Shown one piece after another: positions 1-8,455 of a stretch of 64,000 nucleotides of DNA. Location: assembly GCA_003209565.1 (NCBI GenBank), contig QCQK01000002.1, forward strand, positions 1-64,000, in the 5' to 3' direction. A program made the position numbers and the translations under genes. This DNA comes from Prochlorococcus sp. AG-449-J16 (GTDB lineage Bacteria; Cyanobacteriota; Cyanobacteriia; PCC-6307; Cyanobiaceae). Below the pieces are notes generated by a model that saw nothing but the letters and a program-made list of their open reading frames with translations, was not told the DNA's origin and did no database searches. Position 1 is the first letter of the stretch; every line of letters begins with the position of its first letter.

Positions 1-564
1 TTTTCTGCCAAAAATATTTTCGTTTTCTGTAAGAGGGATTTCACTAATATATTTACCGTTTGGGACTTCTTTAATATCATCTTTTCGTCCATAGATTCCA
101 CAGAAACTTTCAATGAAATCATAGTGAGGGGAAAGTTCATCGTATGAAATAGGCCAGTTTGGTCCTAATCCATCTTTTTTAGCTGGTTGAAAATCTTCTG
201 AAGAAAATCTTAATGTTATGCCTCCCCAAGTTAATGATCTTCCCCCATATTGTTTACCTTGAGTCCAAAGGAAGGGTTTTTTCTTGGGGCAGTCATAAGG
301 ATGTTTCAATTCATTTGAATATAAATCAGGATTATTTTTCCAATAACCGGGATGTTGGCATTGATTTGCATGTTTTTTTGTTAAAACTCCTGATAATCTT
401 TTTAATGTACTTTTTGGCTCATAATTACTAGCCTCATGCCTTTTAATTTTTGGCCCAGCTTCTATTACTAAAACTTTTATCCCTTGTTCTGCCAATGTAA
501 GTGCTGCTATTCCTCCTGTAGCACCAGAACCAACAACAATTGCATCATAAGGACTTATATCCAA
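1..564 (-). CDS. GMC-type FAD-dependent oxidoreductase, N-terminal part (cut by window edge)
   Basis: The visible 188 codons open with a Rossmann dinucleotide-binding segment (YDAIVVGSGATGG, about residues 6-18), followed by a VLVIEAGP strand and, near residue 95, the GGRSLTWGG segment. Both are typical of the FAD-binding half of glucose-methanol-choline oxidoreductases. The only start in this frame is TTG at 564, because an in-frame TAG lies just upstream after an ATG-AAG. The C-terminal catalytic part lies before the window. The substrate cannot be told. The gene runs divergently from the pentapeptide-repeat gene. Confidence 0.85.
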   Translation of the reverse strand, partial: MDISPYDAIVVGSGATGGIAALTLAEQGIKVLVIEAGPKIKRHEASNYEPKSTLKRLSGVLTKKHANQCQHPGYWKNNPDLYSNELKHPYDCPKKKPFLWTQGKQYGGRSLTWGGITLRFSSEDFQPAKKDGLGPNWPISYDELSPHYDFIESFCGIYGRKDDIKEVPNGKYISEIPLTENENIFGRK

Positions 565-670
565 AACCTACTTCATGATTTGTTATTTCAATAAATATAG
601 CATTCAGTAAATAATTTATTTTTAGATTTCAACTTAAGAAGTTAGAATTTGTTGAAATACCATTCAAACA

Positions 671-1138
671 ATGAGATTTATAATTTTAACTGTTTTAATG
701 ATTGTTTTAACTCTTCCTTCTAAAAGTTTCGCCGCATTGGATTATGGTAAACAATCCTTAGTAGGAGCCGATTTTTCTGGATCTGATTTAAAAGGAGCAA
801 CTTTCTATTTAACTGATTTACAAGACGCAAATTTATCAGATTGTGAGCTCCAAAATGCAACTCTTTATGGAGCAAAACTAAAAGATACTAATTTAAGTAA
901 CTCCAATTTAAGAGAAGTAACATTAGACTCAGCTGTTTTAGATGGAACAGATTTATCAAATACTAACTTAGAGGATTCTTTCGCTTATAGTACAAAGTTT
1001 GAAAATGTAAAAATAAAAGGTGCAGACTTCACAAATGTTTTTTTGCCAAAAGATGTAATTAGGAAATTTTGTGAAAGTGCTACAGGAACTAATCCAATCA
1101 CAAATAGAGAAACCAGAGAAACTTTAGAGTGCGATTAG
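671..1138 (+). CDS. Secreted pentapeptide-repeat protein
   Basis: 155 residues. Residues 1-21 form a signal peptide ending in SFA. From about residue 33 to 110 there are more than fifteen consecutive A(D/N)LXX-type pentapeptides (for example SDLKG, ANLSD, TDLSN, TNLED), expected to fold as a right-handed quadrilateral beta-helix. The tail has two cysteines. The likely location is the periplasm or thylakoid lumen. Such lumenal pentapeptide proteins are common in cyanobacteria, usually without a defined role. It is convergent with the next gene, only 8 bp apart. Confidence 0.85.
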   Translation: MRFIILTVLMIVLTLPSKSFAALDYGKQSLVGADFSGSDLKGATFYLTDLQDANLSDCELQNATLYGAKLKDTNLSNSNLREVTLDSAVLDGTDLSNTNLEDSFAYSTKFENVKIKGADFTNVFLPKDVIRKFCESATGTNPITNRETRETLECD

Positions 1139-1146
1139 ATTTAAAT

Positions 1147-1539
1147 TTATGCACATACAATTTCTTTTTTAATCTTCCTTTGTTTATAAAGTGATCTTCC
1201 AACAGGCCAACCTAAAGTAGATAAATGTCTCATTAAAGATCTTGAGTATTTGAAATAAAAATTGTCTGAATATTTGATACCAAGTTCTCTTAAAGTAGTT
1301 ATTAATAAAAATAGATCTTTCTTATTACCTTTTTTCATATCTAATAATATCAATGCTTCACTTGATAATTTTTTTTCTAGAACCTTATCATTTTCAGCAA
1401 AACCAACTTTAAGTGAATTAAATTGATCAGAATAAAGAGTATAAATTATGCCTTCTTTGAATCTATCTATAGAAGTATCTACATTAAACCTTGATGAAAT
1501 TAATGTTTTGTATCCTTTAATGAGTTTTCTGTTATGCAT
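1147..1539 (-). CDS. Hypothetical protein, second gene of RHH operon
   Basis: 130 basic residues, no signal peptide or membrane span. The segment IIYTLYSDQFNSLKVGFAEN followed by an LEKKL stretch distantly recalls the GIY-YIG/T5orf172 fold (two strands, then a K(I/V)G motif and an RL-type helix), but the catalytic Arg/Glu pattern is not clear, so this stays a suggestion. It starts 2 bp after the stop of the ribbon-helix-helix-like gene, so the two are almost certainly co-transcribed. A small DNA-binding protein followed by a small basic protein resembles a toxin-antitoxin or phage/plasmid module. That reading is inference. Confidence 0.7.
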   Translation of the reverse strand: MHNRKLIKGYKTLISSRFNVDTSIDRFKEGIIYTLYSDQFNSLKVGFAENDKVLEKKLSSEALILLDMKKGNKKDLFLLITTLRELGIKYSDNFYFKYSRSLMRHLSTLGWPVGRSLYKQRKIKKEIVCA

Positions 1540-1541
1540 AA

Positions 1542-2039
1542 TTATTTGATTTCATTCTGAGCTATTTCGTATTTCTCCAATAGATTGTTTACCTCTGCTA
1601 ATGCAATCCTCTTTTGACAGGCCGAGTCATATCTATTTACTGCTACTGAAGGTATTGAACCTTTGCTTTTCATTTCCCTTATACCAGTTTCTAAACACTG
1701 AAAAGCAACACTCGATAGATCTCTCCCTTCAGCAGCAGCCCAAACTTTCAGAAGATAAGTTAAATTTGATGGAACTGATATTTGTACTTTGTTTGAGTTT
1801 GAAGTATTTAATGCAATATCATCGATACTAATTTCTTTCGAGGAAATAGTTTCTTTAACCTTTTTCTTTAAAATTTTTACTTGACTTATAACGTCCTCTT
1901 TATTCCTGATTTTTTGTTCTATTTCAAATAACTCTTCTTCAGAATTAATTAAAGCTTCTAATGCCCATTTAGCATCATCTTTCGCAATGGCAGTTCTATC
2001 AAGCCATTCATCTCTTATTTTTGACCAATTACTAGGCAT
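1542..2039 (-). CDS. Ribbon-helix-helix (CopG-like) domain protein
   Basis: 165 residues. The N-terminal half (about 1-80) is charged and probably coiled coil. Residues about 87-125 read VQISVPSNLTYLLKVWAAAE followed by GRDLSSVAFQCLETGIREM. This is a basic beta strand plus two helices, the usual layout of a CopG/MetJ/Arc DNA-binding unit. Its promoter carries an almost perfect operator-like inverted repeat (2085-2103) and phased ATAGATT repeats, fitting autoregulation. It is the first gene of a two-gene operon. The target and role are unknown. Confidence 0.75.
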   Translation of the reverse strand: MPSNWSKIRDEWLDRTAIAKDDAKWALEALINSEEELFEIEQKIRNKEDVISQVKILKKKVKETISSKEISIDDIALNTSNSNKVQISVPSNLTYLLKVWAAAEGRDLSSVAFQCLETGIREMKSKGSIPSVAVNRYDSACQKRIALAEVNNLLEKYEIAQNEIK

Positions 2040-2076
2040 AAGCTTTATGCGATAATTCTATAATAAATAAATCTAA

Positions 2077-2116
2077 ATAGATTGTCTATACAATCTGTAT
2101 AGATTTAATATAGATT
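2077..2116 (-). promoter_or_regulatory. Operator-like inverted repeat with phased ATAGATT half-sites
   Basis: TCTATACA-ATC-TGTATAGA (2085-2103) is a perfect 8+3+8 inverted repeat lying 46-64 bp upstream of the RHH gene start. ATAGATT also occurs three times in direct orientation at 2077, 2099 and 2110, spaced 22 and 11 bp, i.e. on one face of the helix. On the minus strand the region also holds TAGACA and TATTAT/TATAGAAT, usable as -35 and -10 elements, so a protein bound here would cover the promoter. Confidence 0.6.
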
Positions 2117-2327
2117 ATATAAAGTTTACATAAAGCTTTTGAATTTGTTGTGTGTGCGTTTGTATACCTTATCTTAGAAATAATGTTTCATGGCAATTAA
2201 AATCGCAGAATCCATAAAATATGAGTCTATAGGGATTTTCCCCGTTGTATTGAAAAAGATTAGTTAGATAATTCAATCTTTTTTAAATTTTAGTTATTTG
2301 TTTATTTAATTAAAAACTTCTGAGCTT

Positions 2328-2717
2328 TTAATCTCTTTCAATAAGTTCAATTTTATAACCATCAGGATCCTCAACAAAAGCCAAGACAGTTGCACTGTTT
2401 TTCATTGTTTTAGGTTTGGTTGTTATTTTACAACCATTATTTTCTAATCCTTGGCAAATTAGATGAATATCTTTTACTCCAATAGCTATATGACCATATT
2501 TATCTCCAAGCTCATAGTCTTCAGACTTTTTGCCCCAGTTATAAGTTAATTCAATTACTGTGTTTTCTTTTTCTGAGCCATAACCAACAAACGCCAAAGT
2601 GAATTTCCCATGAGGGTAATCCTTTTTTCTTAATAAATTCATTCCTAATCTATTGACGTAGAAATCAATGGATTTATCTAAATCTCCAACCCTCAACATT
2701 GTATGTAGAATACGCAT
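2328..2717 (-). CDS. gloA: Lactoylglutathione lyase (glyoxalase I)
   Basis: 129 residues, the normal size of bacterial glyoxalase I. It turns the methylglyoxal-glutathione hemithioacetal into S-lactoylglutathione in the cytosol. The two vicinal-oxygen-chelate modules are clear: [20 protein letters not shown] at the N-terminus, and [10 protein letters not shown] plus [11 protein letters not shown] in the second half. The metal ligands are expected to be His5, the Glu of VIELTY, the His of YGHIA and the Glu of KIELIE. It appears monocistronic. Confidence 0.93.
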   Translation of the reverse strand: MRILHTMLRVGDLDKSIDFYVNRLGMNLLRKKDYPHGKFTLAFVGYGSEKENTVIELTYNWGKKSEDYELGDKYGHIAIGVKDIHLICQGLENNGCKITTKPKTMKNSATVLAFVEDPDGYKIELIERD

Positions 2718-2849
2718 TTTGAATTATGAACCTTAATCAATTATCTAATATTTAATAACCATCTGCCAAAGTTGATTTTTCGAGGCTAAGTTTTCTATTA
2801 AGTTCAAAAAAATTAGGTTAAAATATAAATAAAAGGTTTTAATAATATA

Positions 2850-3284
2850 TTGAATCAGATATTCCAGAGACTCTCATCAGCATTTTTTTATACTTTGCCA
2901 TTAAAGGCATCAATACCTCTTGGATATTATTTGTTCTATAAATATTCATTTTTAAAAATACTATTATCACTCACTTTTCCCATAGCAATAATTGAAAAAT
3001 CTTTGCCTTTTGGTGGTTTTTTATTATTTTTAATTTTGTTTGCTGGATTAGTAAGAAATCCAAATGTTCCCTATTTCGTTAGATATAACGCATGCCAAGC
3101 ATTACTTATTGATATTGCTTTGATAATAATTTCATATTTCTTGAGAATATTTCCCATAGTTGAATTAGGCTCAATAATTTTTATATTTACACTATGTATT
3201 TTTATTTTTTCGATTTCTCAATGTACTTTTGGAGTTGAACCTGAAATACCATTAATTAGTAAATCTGTAAGAATGCAAATTTAA
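2850..3284 (+). CDS. Tic20-family membrane protein
   Basis: 144 residues with four hydrophobic spans. The signature segment RNPNVPYFVRYNACQALLID (about residues 69-88) is characteristic of the Tic20/Ycf60 family, the cyanobacterial relatives of the chloroplast inner-envelope translocon subunit. In cyanobacteria the function is not settled. Translation probably begins at TTG 2850, since no ATG or GTG fits the N-terminus. Confidence 0.85.
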   Translation: MNQIFQRLSSAFFYTLPLKASIPLGYYLFYKYSFLKILLSLTFPIAIIEKSLPFGGFLLFLILFAGLVRNPNVPYFVRYNACQALLIDIALIIISYFLRIFPIVELGSIIFIFTLCIFIFSISQCTFGVEPEIPLISKSVRMQI

Positions 3285-3311
3285 AAATATTTATAGATTT
3301 ACTGACTTTCT

Positions 3312-3641
3312 TCAGCACTCATTCAGAATAGATTCCCATCTTTCTTGACTTGATATTATTGCTTGCATTGGTGGATTAGATCCCATAATTTCAAAGGCTT
3401 TAATTAATGATTTATTAGCTAATAGGCCTAATCTTGCAGCCTCTCTTTGTCTAGAGCATACTTTTTTTCTTGATCCCTCTTTTAGACTATTTTCGATTTC
3501 TTTAAGAATCTGGCTAGCTTCATTCGATTTAGAATAAAAATCATTCATATAAACATCAAGTGCCGAATCAGCGAAGATTTCAACTGGAGAGATTATTGTG
3601 ACTAGGCAAACTATAAAACCTATAAATACAAATATTTTCAT
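3312..3641 (-). CDS. Secreted hypothetical protein
   Basis: 109 residues with a signal peptide (about 1-24, ending VEIFA). The mature part is helical, with two cysteines (VCSRQREAARLGLLANKSL and the C-terminal NEC). This arrangement of paired helices is frequent in small cyanobacterial lumenal proteins of unknown role. It lies 7 bp downstream of the membrane-protein gene 3649-4233, so the two probably form an operon. Confidence 0.7.
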   Translation of the reverse strand: MKIFVFIGFIVCLVTIISPVEIFADSALDVYMNDFYSKSNEASQILKEIENSLKEGSRKKVCSRQREAARLGLLANKSLIKAFEIMGSNPPMQAIISSQERWESILNEC

Positions 3642-3648
3642 AATAATC

Positions 3649-4233
3649 TTAAGTAATTTTTTTGTCCGATCTCTTTAAAACTAAATAAAAGGTAAGAACG
3701 CTAATTGTTCCTGATGGGCCTATTAAAACATGCCAAAATTGATCGCCACTAATTGAGAGCCTTGTTCCAAAGAAAGTCGTAAAAAAAATACCAAATATTG
3801 GATAAAGGATAAAAAGCCAATCTTTAAAAACTCTTTGCCAATTTATAATTAAAATAATACTTATTATTACTTGAAAAAGAAGAGCAATAGATTTATCAAA
3901 TAAAAAATATGAGATTATTGAGCATAAAGAAATGCAAAAATTAGTTTTTTGAATAAATTTATTTTTTATAACTGATATCGATAAACATGTCAGACCTAAA
4001 GATAAGAAAGAATAAAATAACCAATTAAATAAAGAGGAATGATCTACATAAATCCAAGATGTTTGGATATGATCTATCATTTCAGAAATCGATGCCAATC
4101 CTAAAAATAAAAAACCTAAAGGTATCAATTCATTCTTGCGTATGTGTTTGAATTTTTTGATCGATCTAATTCCTAATAATATAGGAATGATTGCGGCCTG
4201 CAAATGGGCTAATAATAAAATTGAAAAAAACAA
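3649..4233 (-). CDS. Polytopic membrane protein of unknown function
   Basis: 194 residues with about six transmembrane helices. Polar residues in or near membrane segments stand out: His9 in the first helix, an SEMIDHIQTSW segment near residue 70 and FWHVLIGPSG near residue 167. Scattered intramembrane His residues occur in metal-dependent lipid hydrolases, but there is not enough pattern here to assign one. It is the first gene of a probable pair with 3312-3641. Confidence 0.65.
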   Translation of the reverse strand: MFFSILLLAHLQAAIIPILLGIRSIKKFKHIRKNELIPLGFLFLGLASISEMIDHIQTSWIYVDHSSLFNWLFYSFLSLGLTCLSISVIKNKFIQKTNFCISLCSIISYFLFDKSIALLFQVIISIILIINWQRVFKDWLFILYPIFGIFFTTFFGTRLSISGDQFWHVLIGPSGTISVLTFYLVLKRSDKKIT

Positions 4234-4288
4234 AATAAATTCTCAAAATCAATTTATCTAAAATTTAAATATAAAATTCAGTTTTAGG

Positions 4289-4489
4289 TTATCTTAGTAA
4301 AGATAGATACCATTGCCCTATTACAATAATTAATATTGTAAGAACAAAAGGGAAAGCAGGATATCTTGTCTGAAAATTAGCAGGTGGCCAAGGTGACCAA
4401 GATATTAATCTTCCTTGAGGTTCATTTGAAGATACTGATTTTTTTGTTTTTGAAGATACTGATGAATTTACTGCGAATCCCTTATTCAT
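4289..4489 (-). CDS. Small single-span membrane protein
   Basis: 66 residues. A Ser/Lys-rich N-terminus is followed by a Trp/Pro-rich stretch (WSPWPPANFQTRYPAFP), then one C-terminal transmembrane helix ending QWYLSLLR. The Trp/Pro patch just before the helix looks like an interfacial anchor. No known family is recognised. Confidence 0.55.
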   Translation of the reverse strand: MNKGFAVNSSVSSKTKKSVSSNEPQGRLISWSPWPPANFQTRYPAFPFVLTILIIVIGQWYLSLLR

Positions 4490-4638
4490 ATATTTATTTA
4501 AATTTAAACTATAACAAGAAGATAAATTAACGGCGCGATTAAAATTAATTTATATATTTTATTAATTTATAATATCGGAGAAGTTAGATTATTTATTTAC
4601 TTTTTTGCTATTTAAAAATATATTTTCAAATAGTTTTT

Positions 4639-5319
4639 TTATTTTTTTAGTATATTTAGAGAACTTTTTAAGTTGTTCCAAAAATGCATAAAAAATCCAG
4701 TAGAAAGCAAAAATTCATAAATTTCTAAATCGTTTCTTATGTGTTCAACTGTTGAAGCCCATGATATTTCGTAATAGAAAATATAGAGAGCAGTTATCAA
4801 GAAAAATAAACTAAGGTTTTTACTTGGTATAGATGATAAATAAGGCCATTTTCTCCATCCTATCCATCCAAATAAAATGCAAATTGCTATCAGTAAAGGG
4901 TCTAGAAAATAATTATGAAAAAATGGAAGATTATGTAGATTAGTTTCCCCTTGGATACTTATTTCCGTTAGTGAATTTAAAGTAAAACCTGTTATTCGCT
5001 CTCCCCAACTAATTTCTTCAGCAGCAATAAAAAAGCAAAATGCGCTTAAAGTTAACCAAATGAATGAATTGAGCGAACTTTTATTTTTACTTTTAAAGAA
5101 TATTAAGATGCCAAAAATTGAAGATATGAAATATTCGGAAAACTGTAACCATTCCAAGGGACCATCCTCAACCTTTAATAAATTAAACCAAGTGGTACCA
5201 ACAATATTTTCTCCAAAAGGTAATATGTAAACGAATCCATATATAAATAGGACGTAATAAATAGGGAATAAATTTACTTCAGGAGAAATATTACCCCATG
5301 GTGTTTTAATTATTTTCAA
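4639..5319 (-). CDS. Polytopic membrane protein with EEISWG and ETNLHN motifs
   Basis: 226 residues, about six membrane spans. Between spans are AAEEISWGERITGF (about residue 79) and QGETNLHN (about residue 103). Paired EE-SWG-R and E-NLHN motifs of this kind recur in a family of uncharacterised bacterial membrane proteins, and the acidic and His residues are plausible active-site or metal-binding residues. The function is unknown. It lies in the same orientation as the VTT-like and methyltransferase genes upstream. Confidence 0.65.
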   Translation of the reverse strand: MKIIKTPWGNISPEVNLFPIYYVLFIYGFVYILPFGENIVGTTWFNLLKVEDGPLEWLQFSEYFISSIFGILIFFKSKNKSSLNSFIWLTLSAFCFFIAAEEISWGERITGFTLNSLTEISIQGETNLHNLPFFHNYFLDPLLIAICILFGWIGWRKWPYLSSIPSKNLSLFFLITALYIFYYEISWASTVEHIRNDLEIYEFLLSTGFFMHFWNNLKSSLNILKK

Positions 5320-5454
5320 ATTTTTAATGATGATTTCTCTAATACCAGTATTTTATATTAATTTATTTCATAAAAAAAATGTTTTTCATTAATAGATAAT
5401 TTTAATAAAAAAAAACAAAAAAACTTTAAAAATAAAGAATAAAAAATCAGTGGT

Positions 5455-6009
5455 CTATCCTAATGCTGCACTCTTCATTATCAAAAAAATTGAGAAGTAG
5501 TAAAAATAACCACCTGCTAAAGAATAAAAAAATATTATCCTTTTTTTGATATCAGAGGATGCTATAAAAAAGCTTCCTATAGAGAAAGGTAATATAGGAA
5601 AAGTGCGAATTAATAAAATAAAATTTGGTTTTAAAGTGAAGTTTTTTATTGAGCTTAATATTTGGTTAGTTCTGATTTTTTTTGATAAAAAATTTTTCGA
5701 TAATTTGATATCTGTTCTTCTAAAAAATAGAACTTGAATTAAACCTAATAATGCTAAAACTGGTGTGAAAAATATTATATAAATTAAACCAAATGATTTT
5801 ATTAGTATTAAGTCAAACAATATTGATAATGGAAGTCCTAAAGATATAGAAATAATGTTTATTAATATTAAATATTTAAATTCAGTCTCTATTAATAAAT
5901 TATCAAGAATATTGCTATGTCTAAGAAAAAGTGAAAGCAAATAAATTAAAAAATATAAAAAAAATATTTTTACTATTGTCGATTTTAAACTTAAATTTTT
6001 TCTATACAT
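5455..6009 (-). CDS. VTT/DedA-like (TVP38/TMEM64-type) membrane protein
   Basis: 184 residues, very hydrophobic. The middle part (ISLGLPLSILFDLILIKSFG) and the later segment FILLIRTFPILPFSIGSFFI with YSLAGGYFYYF match the two re-entrant-loop halves of the VTT domain: the R-x-x-P-x-x-P-F pattern followed by a G-rich helix. Relatives are thought to act in lipid scrambling or flipping. The start overlaps the end of the methyltransferase gene by 19 bp, indicating translational coupling. The shortness suggests a reduced family member. Confidence 0.65.
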   Translation of the reverse strand: MYRKNLSLKSTIVKIFFLYFLIYLLSLFLRHSNILDNLLIETEFKYLILINIISISLGLPLSILFDLILIKSFGLIYIIFFTPVLALLGLIQVLFFRRTDIKLSKNFLSKKIRTNQILSSIKNFTLKPNFILLIRTFPILPFSIGSFFIASSDIKKRIIFFYSLAGGYFYYFSIFLIMKSAALG

Positions 6010-6713
6010 ATAAGTTGAAACATCCCGAAATTTTTATCAAAGAAAAGTCTTTCAATTTTTCTTATGATTTTAATTATTCTACCTATGCGGGTATTGAAAG
6101 TATGCCCTCCGCTTATTAGATAAGATACTGGCATAATATTTTTTTTCTTAATAAGAGAAAGCATAGGAAATAAATTTTTAAATTTTTTGAAATCTCTCTC
6201 AAATATTATCCATGAGAGTGCTTGGTTTGAATCAAATAGAGGATCTTTGGATTCAAAATTCCAGTTAGATTGTTTTGTATCAAACTTTTCGTGTCCTATA
6301 AATTTATAGACTAATTTACTCCAGAAATTATTACTAGGTTCTATCATTATGATCCTTCCTCCTTCTAAAAGAGATTTTTCTGCCGATTTAAAAAATAATT
6401 CAGGATTACTTACATGATGAAATACGTTAACTAATATTAAATTTGATATTTTGTTCTCAAACTTTTCTCCTACTTCCATTGCATCAAGTTTGAAATCAGT
6501 ATTTGAGTTCAAGAAAACATCTGTCTTCTTAATACTTTGATTTATTTTATTAATAAAACTTGCTCCACATCCTAATTCAATATTAATTCCATCGATAACT
6601 GAAAGATCTTTTGAAATAAGTGAGTACCATTCTTCATAAAGCATACCTAGCGCGGTATTTACTTTTTCGAATCCAATCCTATCTAATGTTATTAATTCGC
6701 CTTGATTATTCAT
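5991..6713 (-). CDS. SAM-dependent methyltransferase (class I)
   Basis: 240 residues. Motif I reads INIELGCGASFI (about residue 46), the acidic residue after strand 2 is present, and LILVNVFHHVSNPELFF followed by GGRIIMIEP matches motifs II-III of Methyltransf_11-type enzymes. This form is often found with cell-surface glycan or lipid genes. The substrate is unknown. It is the first gene of a pair with the VTT-like membrane protein (19-bp overlap), hinting at a lipid or glycolipid substrate (inference). Confidence 0.8.
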   Translation of the reverse strand: MNNQGELITLDRIGFEKVNTALGMLYEEWYSLISKDLSVIDGINIELGCGASFINKINQSIKKTDVFLNSNTDFKLDAMEVGEKFENKISNLILVNVFHHVSNPELFFKSAEKSLLEGGRIIMIEPSNNFWSKLVYKFIGHEKFDTKQSNWNFESKDPLFDSNQALSWIIFERDFKKFKNLFPMLSLIKKKNIMPVSYLISGGHTFNTRIGRIIKIIRKIERLFFDKNFGMFQLICIEKI

Positions 6714-6850
6714 TTTTTATTTAAAACTAAAAGGGGTTGTCGAAGCTTATAATTCTAGACTTTAACAGAAATTATAAATTACAAATATATTTCAAACTTG
6801 TTTTAAATATTTTAATTCAGCATGCATTTGCAAAATTTTTAATAAGTTTT

Positions 6851-7219
6851 TTAAATTTGACCAGGATCGTTATCTATAGAATTTACGTATAATTCATAAG
6901 CTGTTTCATTACTGTTAGATGCAATTGCATATGAATAAACTTCATAAGCTGTTTCACATCTAAAATTAAGACGGGCTTTCCTGAAGCTATTTATAGCAAA
7001 AACTCCTGCTCCATTAATTGGGTTGTCGTCATAAAGCACTTCTGTAACTGTAAAACCAGATGCTCTTGCAAATCGCCTCGCTTCACTTACGCATTCACTA
7101 GTAGATGAGTATAAACGACCACCAGTAGAGTATACCCACGGGGTTGCTTTTAACGGAAGAATGGTTTGAAATAATCCTGTAGAAAAGGTAAGCAGTAATG
7201 CTTTAAAAAATAATTTCAA
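6851..7219 (-). CDS. Secreted hypothetical protein
   Basis: 122 residues with a signal peptide (about 1-25, ending LKATP). The mature region contains an EC-x-EARRFARASGF segment and a second cysteine in LNFRCETAYEVYSYA, which could form one disulfide. Two near-repeats, ETAYEVY and ETAYELY, lie close together near the C-terminus. No family is recognised. It is the last gene before the tRNA-Ser element. Confidence 0.6.
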   Translation of the reverse strand: MKLFFKALLLTFSTGLFQTILPLKATPWVYSTGGRLYSSTSECVSEARRFARASGFTVTEVLYDDNPINGAGVFAINSFRKARLNFRCETAYEVYSYAIASNSNETAYELYVNSIDNDPGQI

Positions 7220-7377
7220 AATTCAAATAAATTATTATAAATCTTATCCTATAAGAGATTTGTTGTTAATTTTGTTAAAAGTTTAGTGATGTAATAAGGA
7301 TTAAAGATATAAATCTATATTTATGTAATTTTAATATTAATCAAAAATATCTTGAATTTACCTCTTAGATATTAAAG

Positions 7378-7393
7378 CGGAGGGGGTGGGATT
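7378..7393 (-). repeat. 16-bp copy of tRNA-Ser 3' end (att-like site)
   Basis: CGGAGGGGGTGGGATT is identical to 8645-8660, the last 15 bases plus discriminator of the tRNA-Ser gene, in the same orientation. The match ends abruptly on the interior side. A short exact tRNA 3'-end duplicate is the usual scar of integration by a tyrosine recombinase into a tRNA gene. Confidence 0.8.
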
Positions 7394-7416
7394 GGCTTAT
7401 GTGCGAAATGACAAGC

Positions 7417-7426
7417 TATGAGAAGG
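7417..7426 (+). repeat. TATGAGAAGG repeat, left copy
   Basis: Exact 10-mer also found at 8532-8541 and 8605-8614, just inside the two tRNA-derived ends. Degenerate neighbours (GGATGAGAAC, AATGAGAAAG, TTGAGAACA) surround it, so the motif is probably a binding site cluster. Confidence 0.6.
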
Positions 7427-7459
7427 GATGAGAACAATTTCTGAGTTCGACTTTCATTT

Positions 7460-7483
7460 CCCCTACCATTTCCCCTACCAAAA
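7460..7483 (+). repeat. CCCCTACC double repeat, left copy
   Basis: Two 12-bp units, CCCCTACCATTT and CCCCTACCAAAA, in tandem. The same 24 bp recurs exactly at 8477-8500, in direct orientation and 1017 bp away. The units are GC-rich against a very AT-rich background, which makes chance identity unlikely. Confidence 0.75.
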
Positions 7484-7487
7484 ATTT

Positions 7488-8051
7488 TTACTCAAATTTT
7501 GCATATTTTTTGCAAAGTTTTACTTTCATCGATTCGTAAGCAAGACCAGATAATTCTTTTGGCTGACGCTTACTAAGATTTAGATACTTATCTCCAAAAA
7601 CTTTTGTTAAATAGTTTTCTTTAAGACAGCTAAATTCTTCATAATCCAAAGCATTTTTCTTTTTATTTAAATCAATAAATATTGGTCTAAAAGTTATGTC
7701 GAACCATAATGTTTCATCACTTTTAACTTTGGAAGATTGAGATCTAATAAGATCCAAATCTACTGAATGTACATTTGAATAACCATTCCAAAAAGCGTAA
7801 GTATTCTCGCAATAAGAAAATTCTTGTGGATTTTTCCTTCCTCCTAAATTTCTAACACATCTAAAATAAGCTGCTCTATTTTTTAATTCGTCCTCTTTTA
7901 TAGATGCAATTAAATAATTTAAATTTCTTGGCGCAACCATTATTGCAGATTTTTTAGCTATGTATTTTTCACCTAAGTCAGTTTTCACAACAATGTCACT
8001 CGTGCAGCCTGATAATGCAATTAAAAGCGGTGCAAGTAGTAAGCGTTTCAT
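7488..8051 (-). CDS. Lipoprotein of unknown function inside tRNA-Ser element
   Basis: 187 residues. The N-terminus MKRLLLAPLLIALSGCTSDI has a clear lipobox (LSGC, Cys16), so it is expected to be a lipid-anchored envelope protein. The mature part has about five further cysteines and no recognisable domain. It starts 27 bp after the neighbouring small membrane protein gene and is probably co-transcribed with it. Both lie between the duplicated tRNA ends and would be the cargo of the element. Confidence 0.7.
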   Translation of the reverse strand: MKRLLLAPLLIALSGCTSDIVVKTDLGEKYIAKKSAIMVAPRNLNYLIASIKEDELKNRAAYFRCVRNLGGRKNPQEFSYCENTYAFWNGYSNVHSVDLDLIRSQSSKVKSDETLWFDITFRPIFIDLNKKKNALDYEEFSCLKENYLTKVFGDKYLNLSKRQPKELSGLAYESMKVKLCKKYAKFE

Positions 8052-8078
8052 TCGAGGAATTTAGTTTAATTAATACAT

Positions 8079-8399
8079 TTAATATTGGAAATTAAATTGA
8101 TTCATCGGTTTTGCATAGCCTGATTCCGTACACTCAAAGGTTATTGGCATTCGCATTCCAAAGGCATTTAGACCGCTCGCATAGATTTTGCCATCAAAGG
8201 CACTTTCTATTTTTGGCTTTCTAGCTATTTGTCTTTTTGCACTACCTTTACATTTTCTAAGAAGTTTTGCCTCATCACTAAAAGCACCTTCTTTTTTTGA
8301 ATTTGCATTAACTATGATTCCAACACCTATTGCTAGGAAAATCAATGTGACAACAGCAAAGGCTCTTTGTTGTTTTGCTTTTTTGGAGATTTCTACCAT
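8079..8399 (-). CDS. Small membrane-anchored protein inside tRNA-Ser element
   Basis: 106 residues. A short basic N-terminus is followed by one transmembrane helix (AFAVVTLIFLAIGVGIIVNA, about residues 13-32) and an extracytoplasmic tail with two cysteines (LLRKCKG and TFECTES). It is probably oriented N-in/C-out. The downstream lipoprotein gene is in the same operon. No family is recognised. Confidence 0.65.
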   Translation of the reverse strand: MVEISKKAKQQRAFAVVTLIFLAIGVGIIVNANSKKEGAFSDEAKLLRKCKGSAKRQIARKPKIESAFDGKIYASGLNAFGMRMPITFECTESGYAKPMNQFNFQY

Positions 8400-8455
8400 A
8401 AAAAAAAGAGCTTATTGCCCCTTATTTTAGATCGAATTTTAAAACTGAACTCAAA

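Noticed and set aside
213-431. 72-codon plus-strand ORF inside the GMC oxidoreductase gene
   Set aside because: Shadow of the opposite-strand gene with clear FAD-binding motifs.
1147-1539. Firm assignment as GIY-YIG nuclease
   Set aside because: Strand pattern is suggestive but catalytic residues are not evident.
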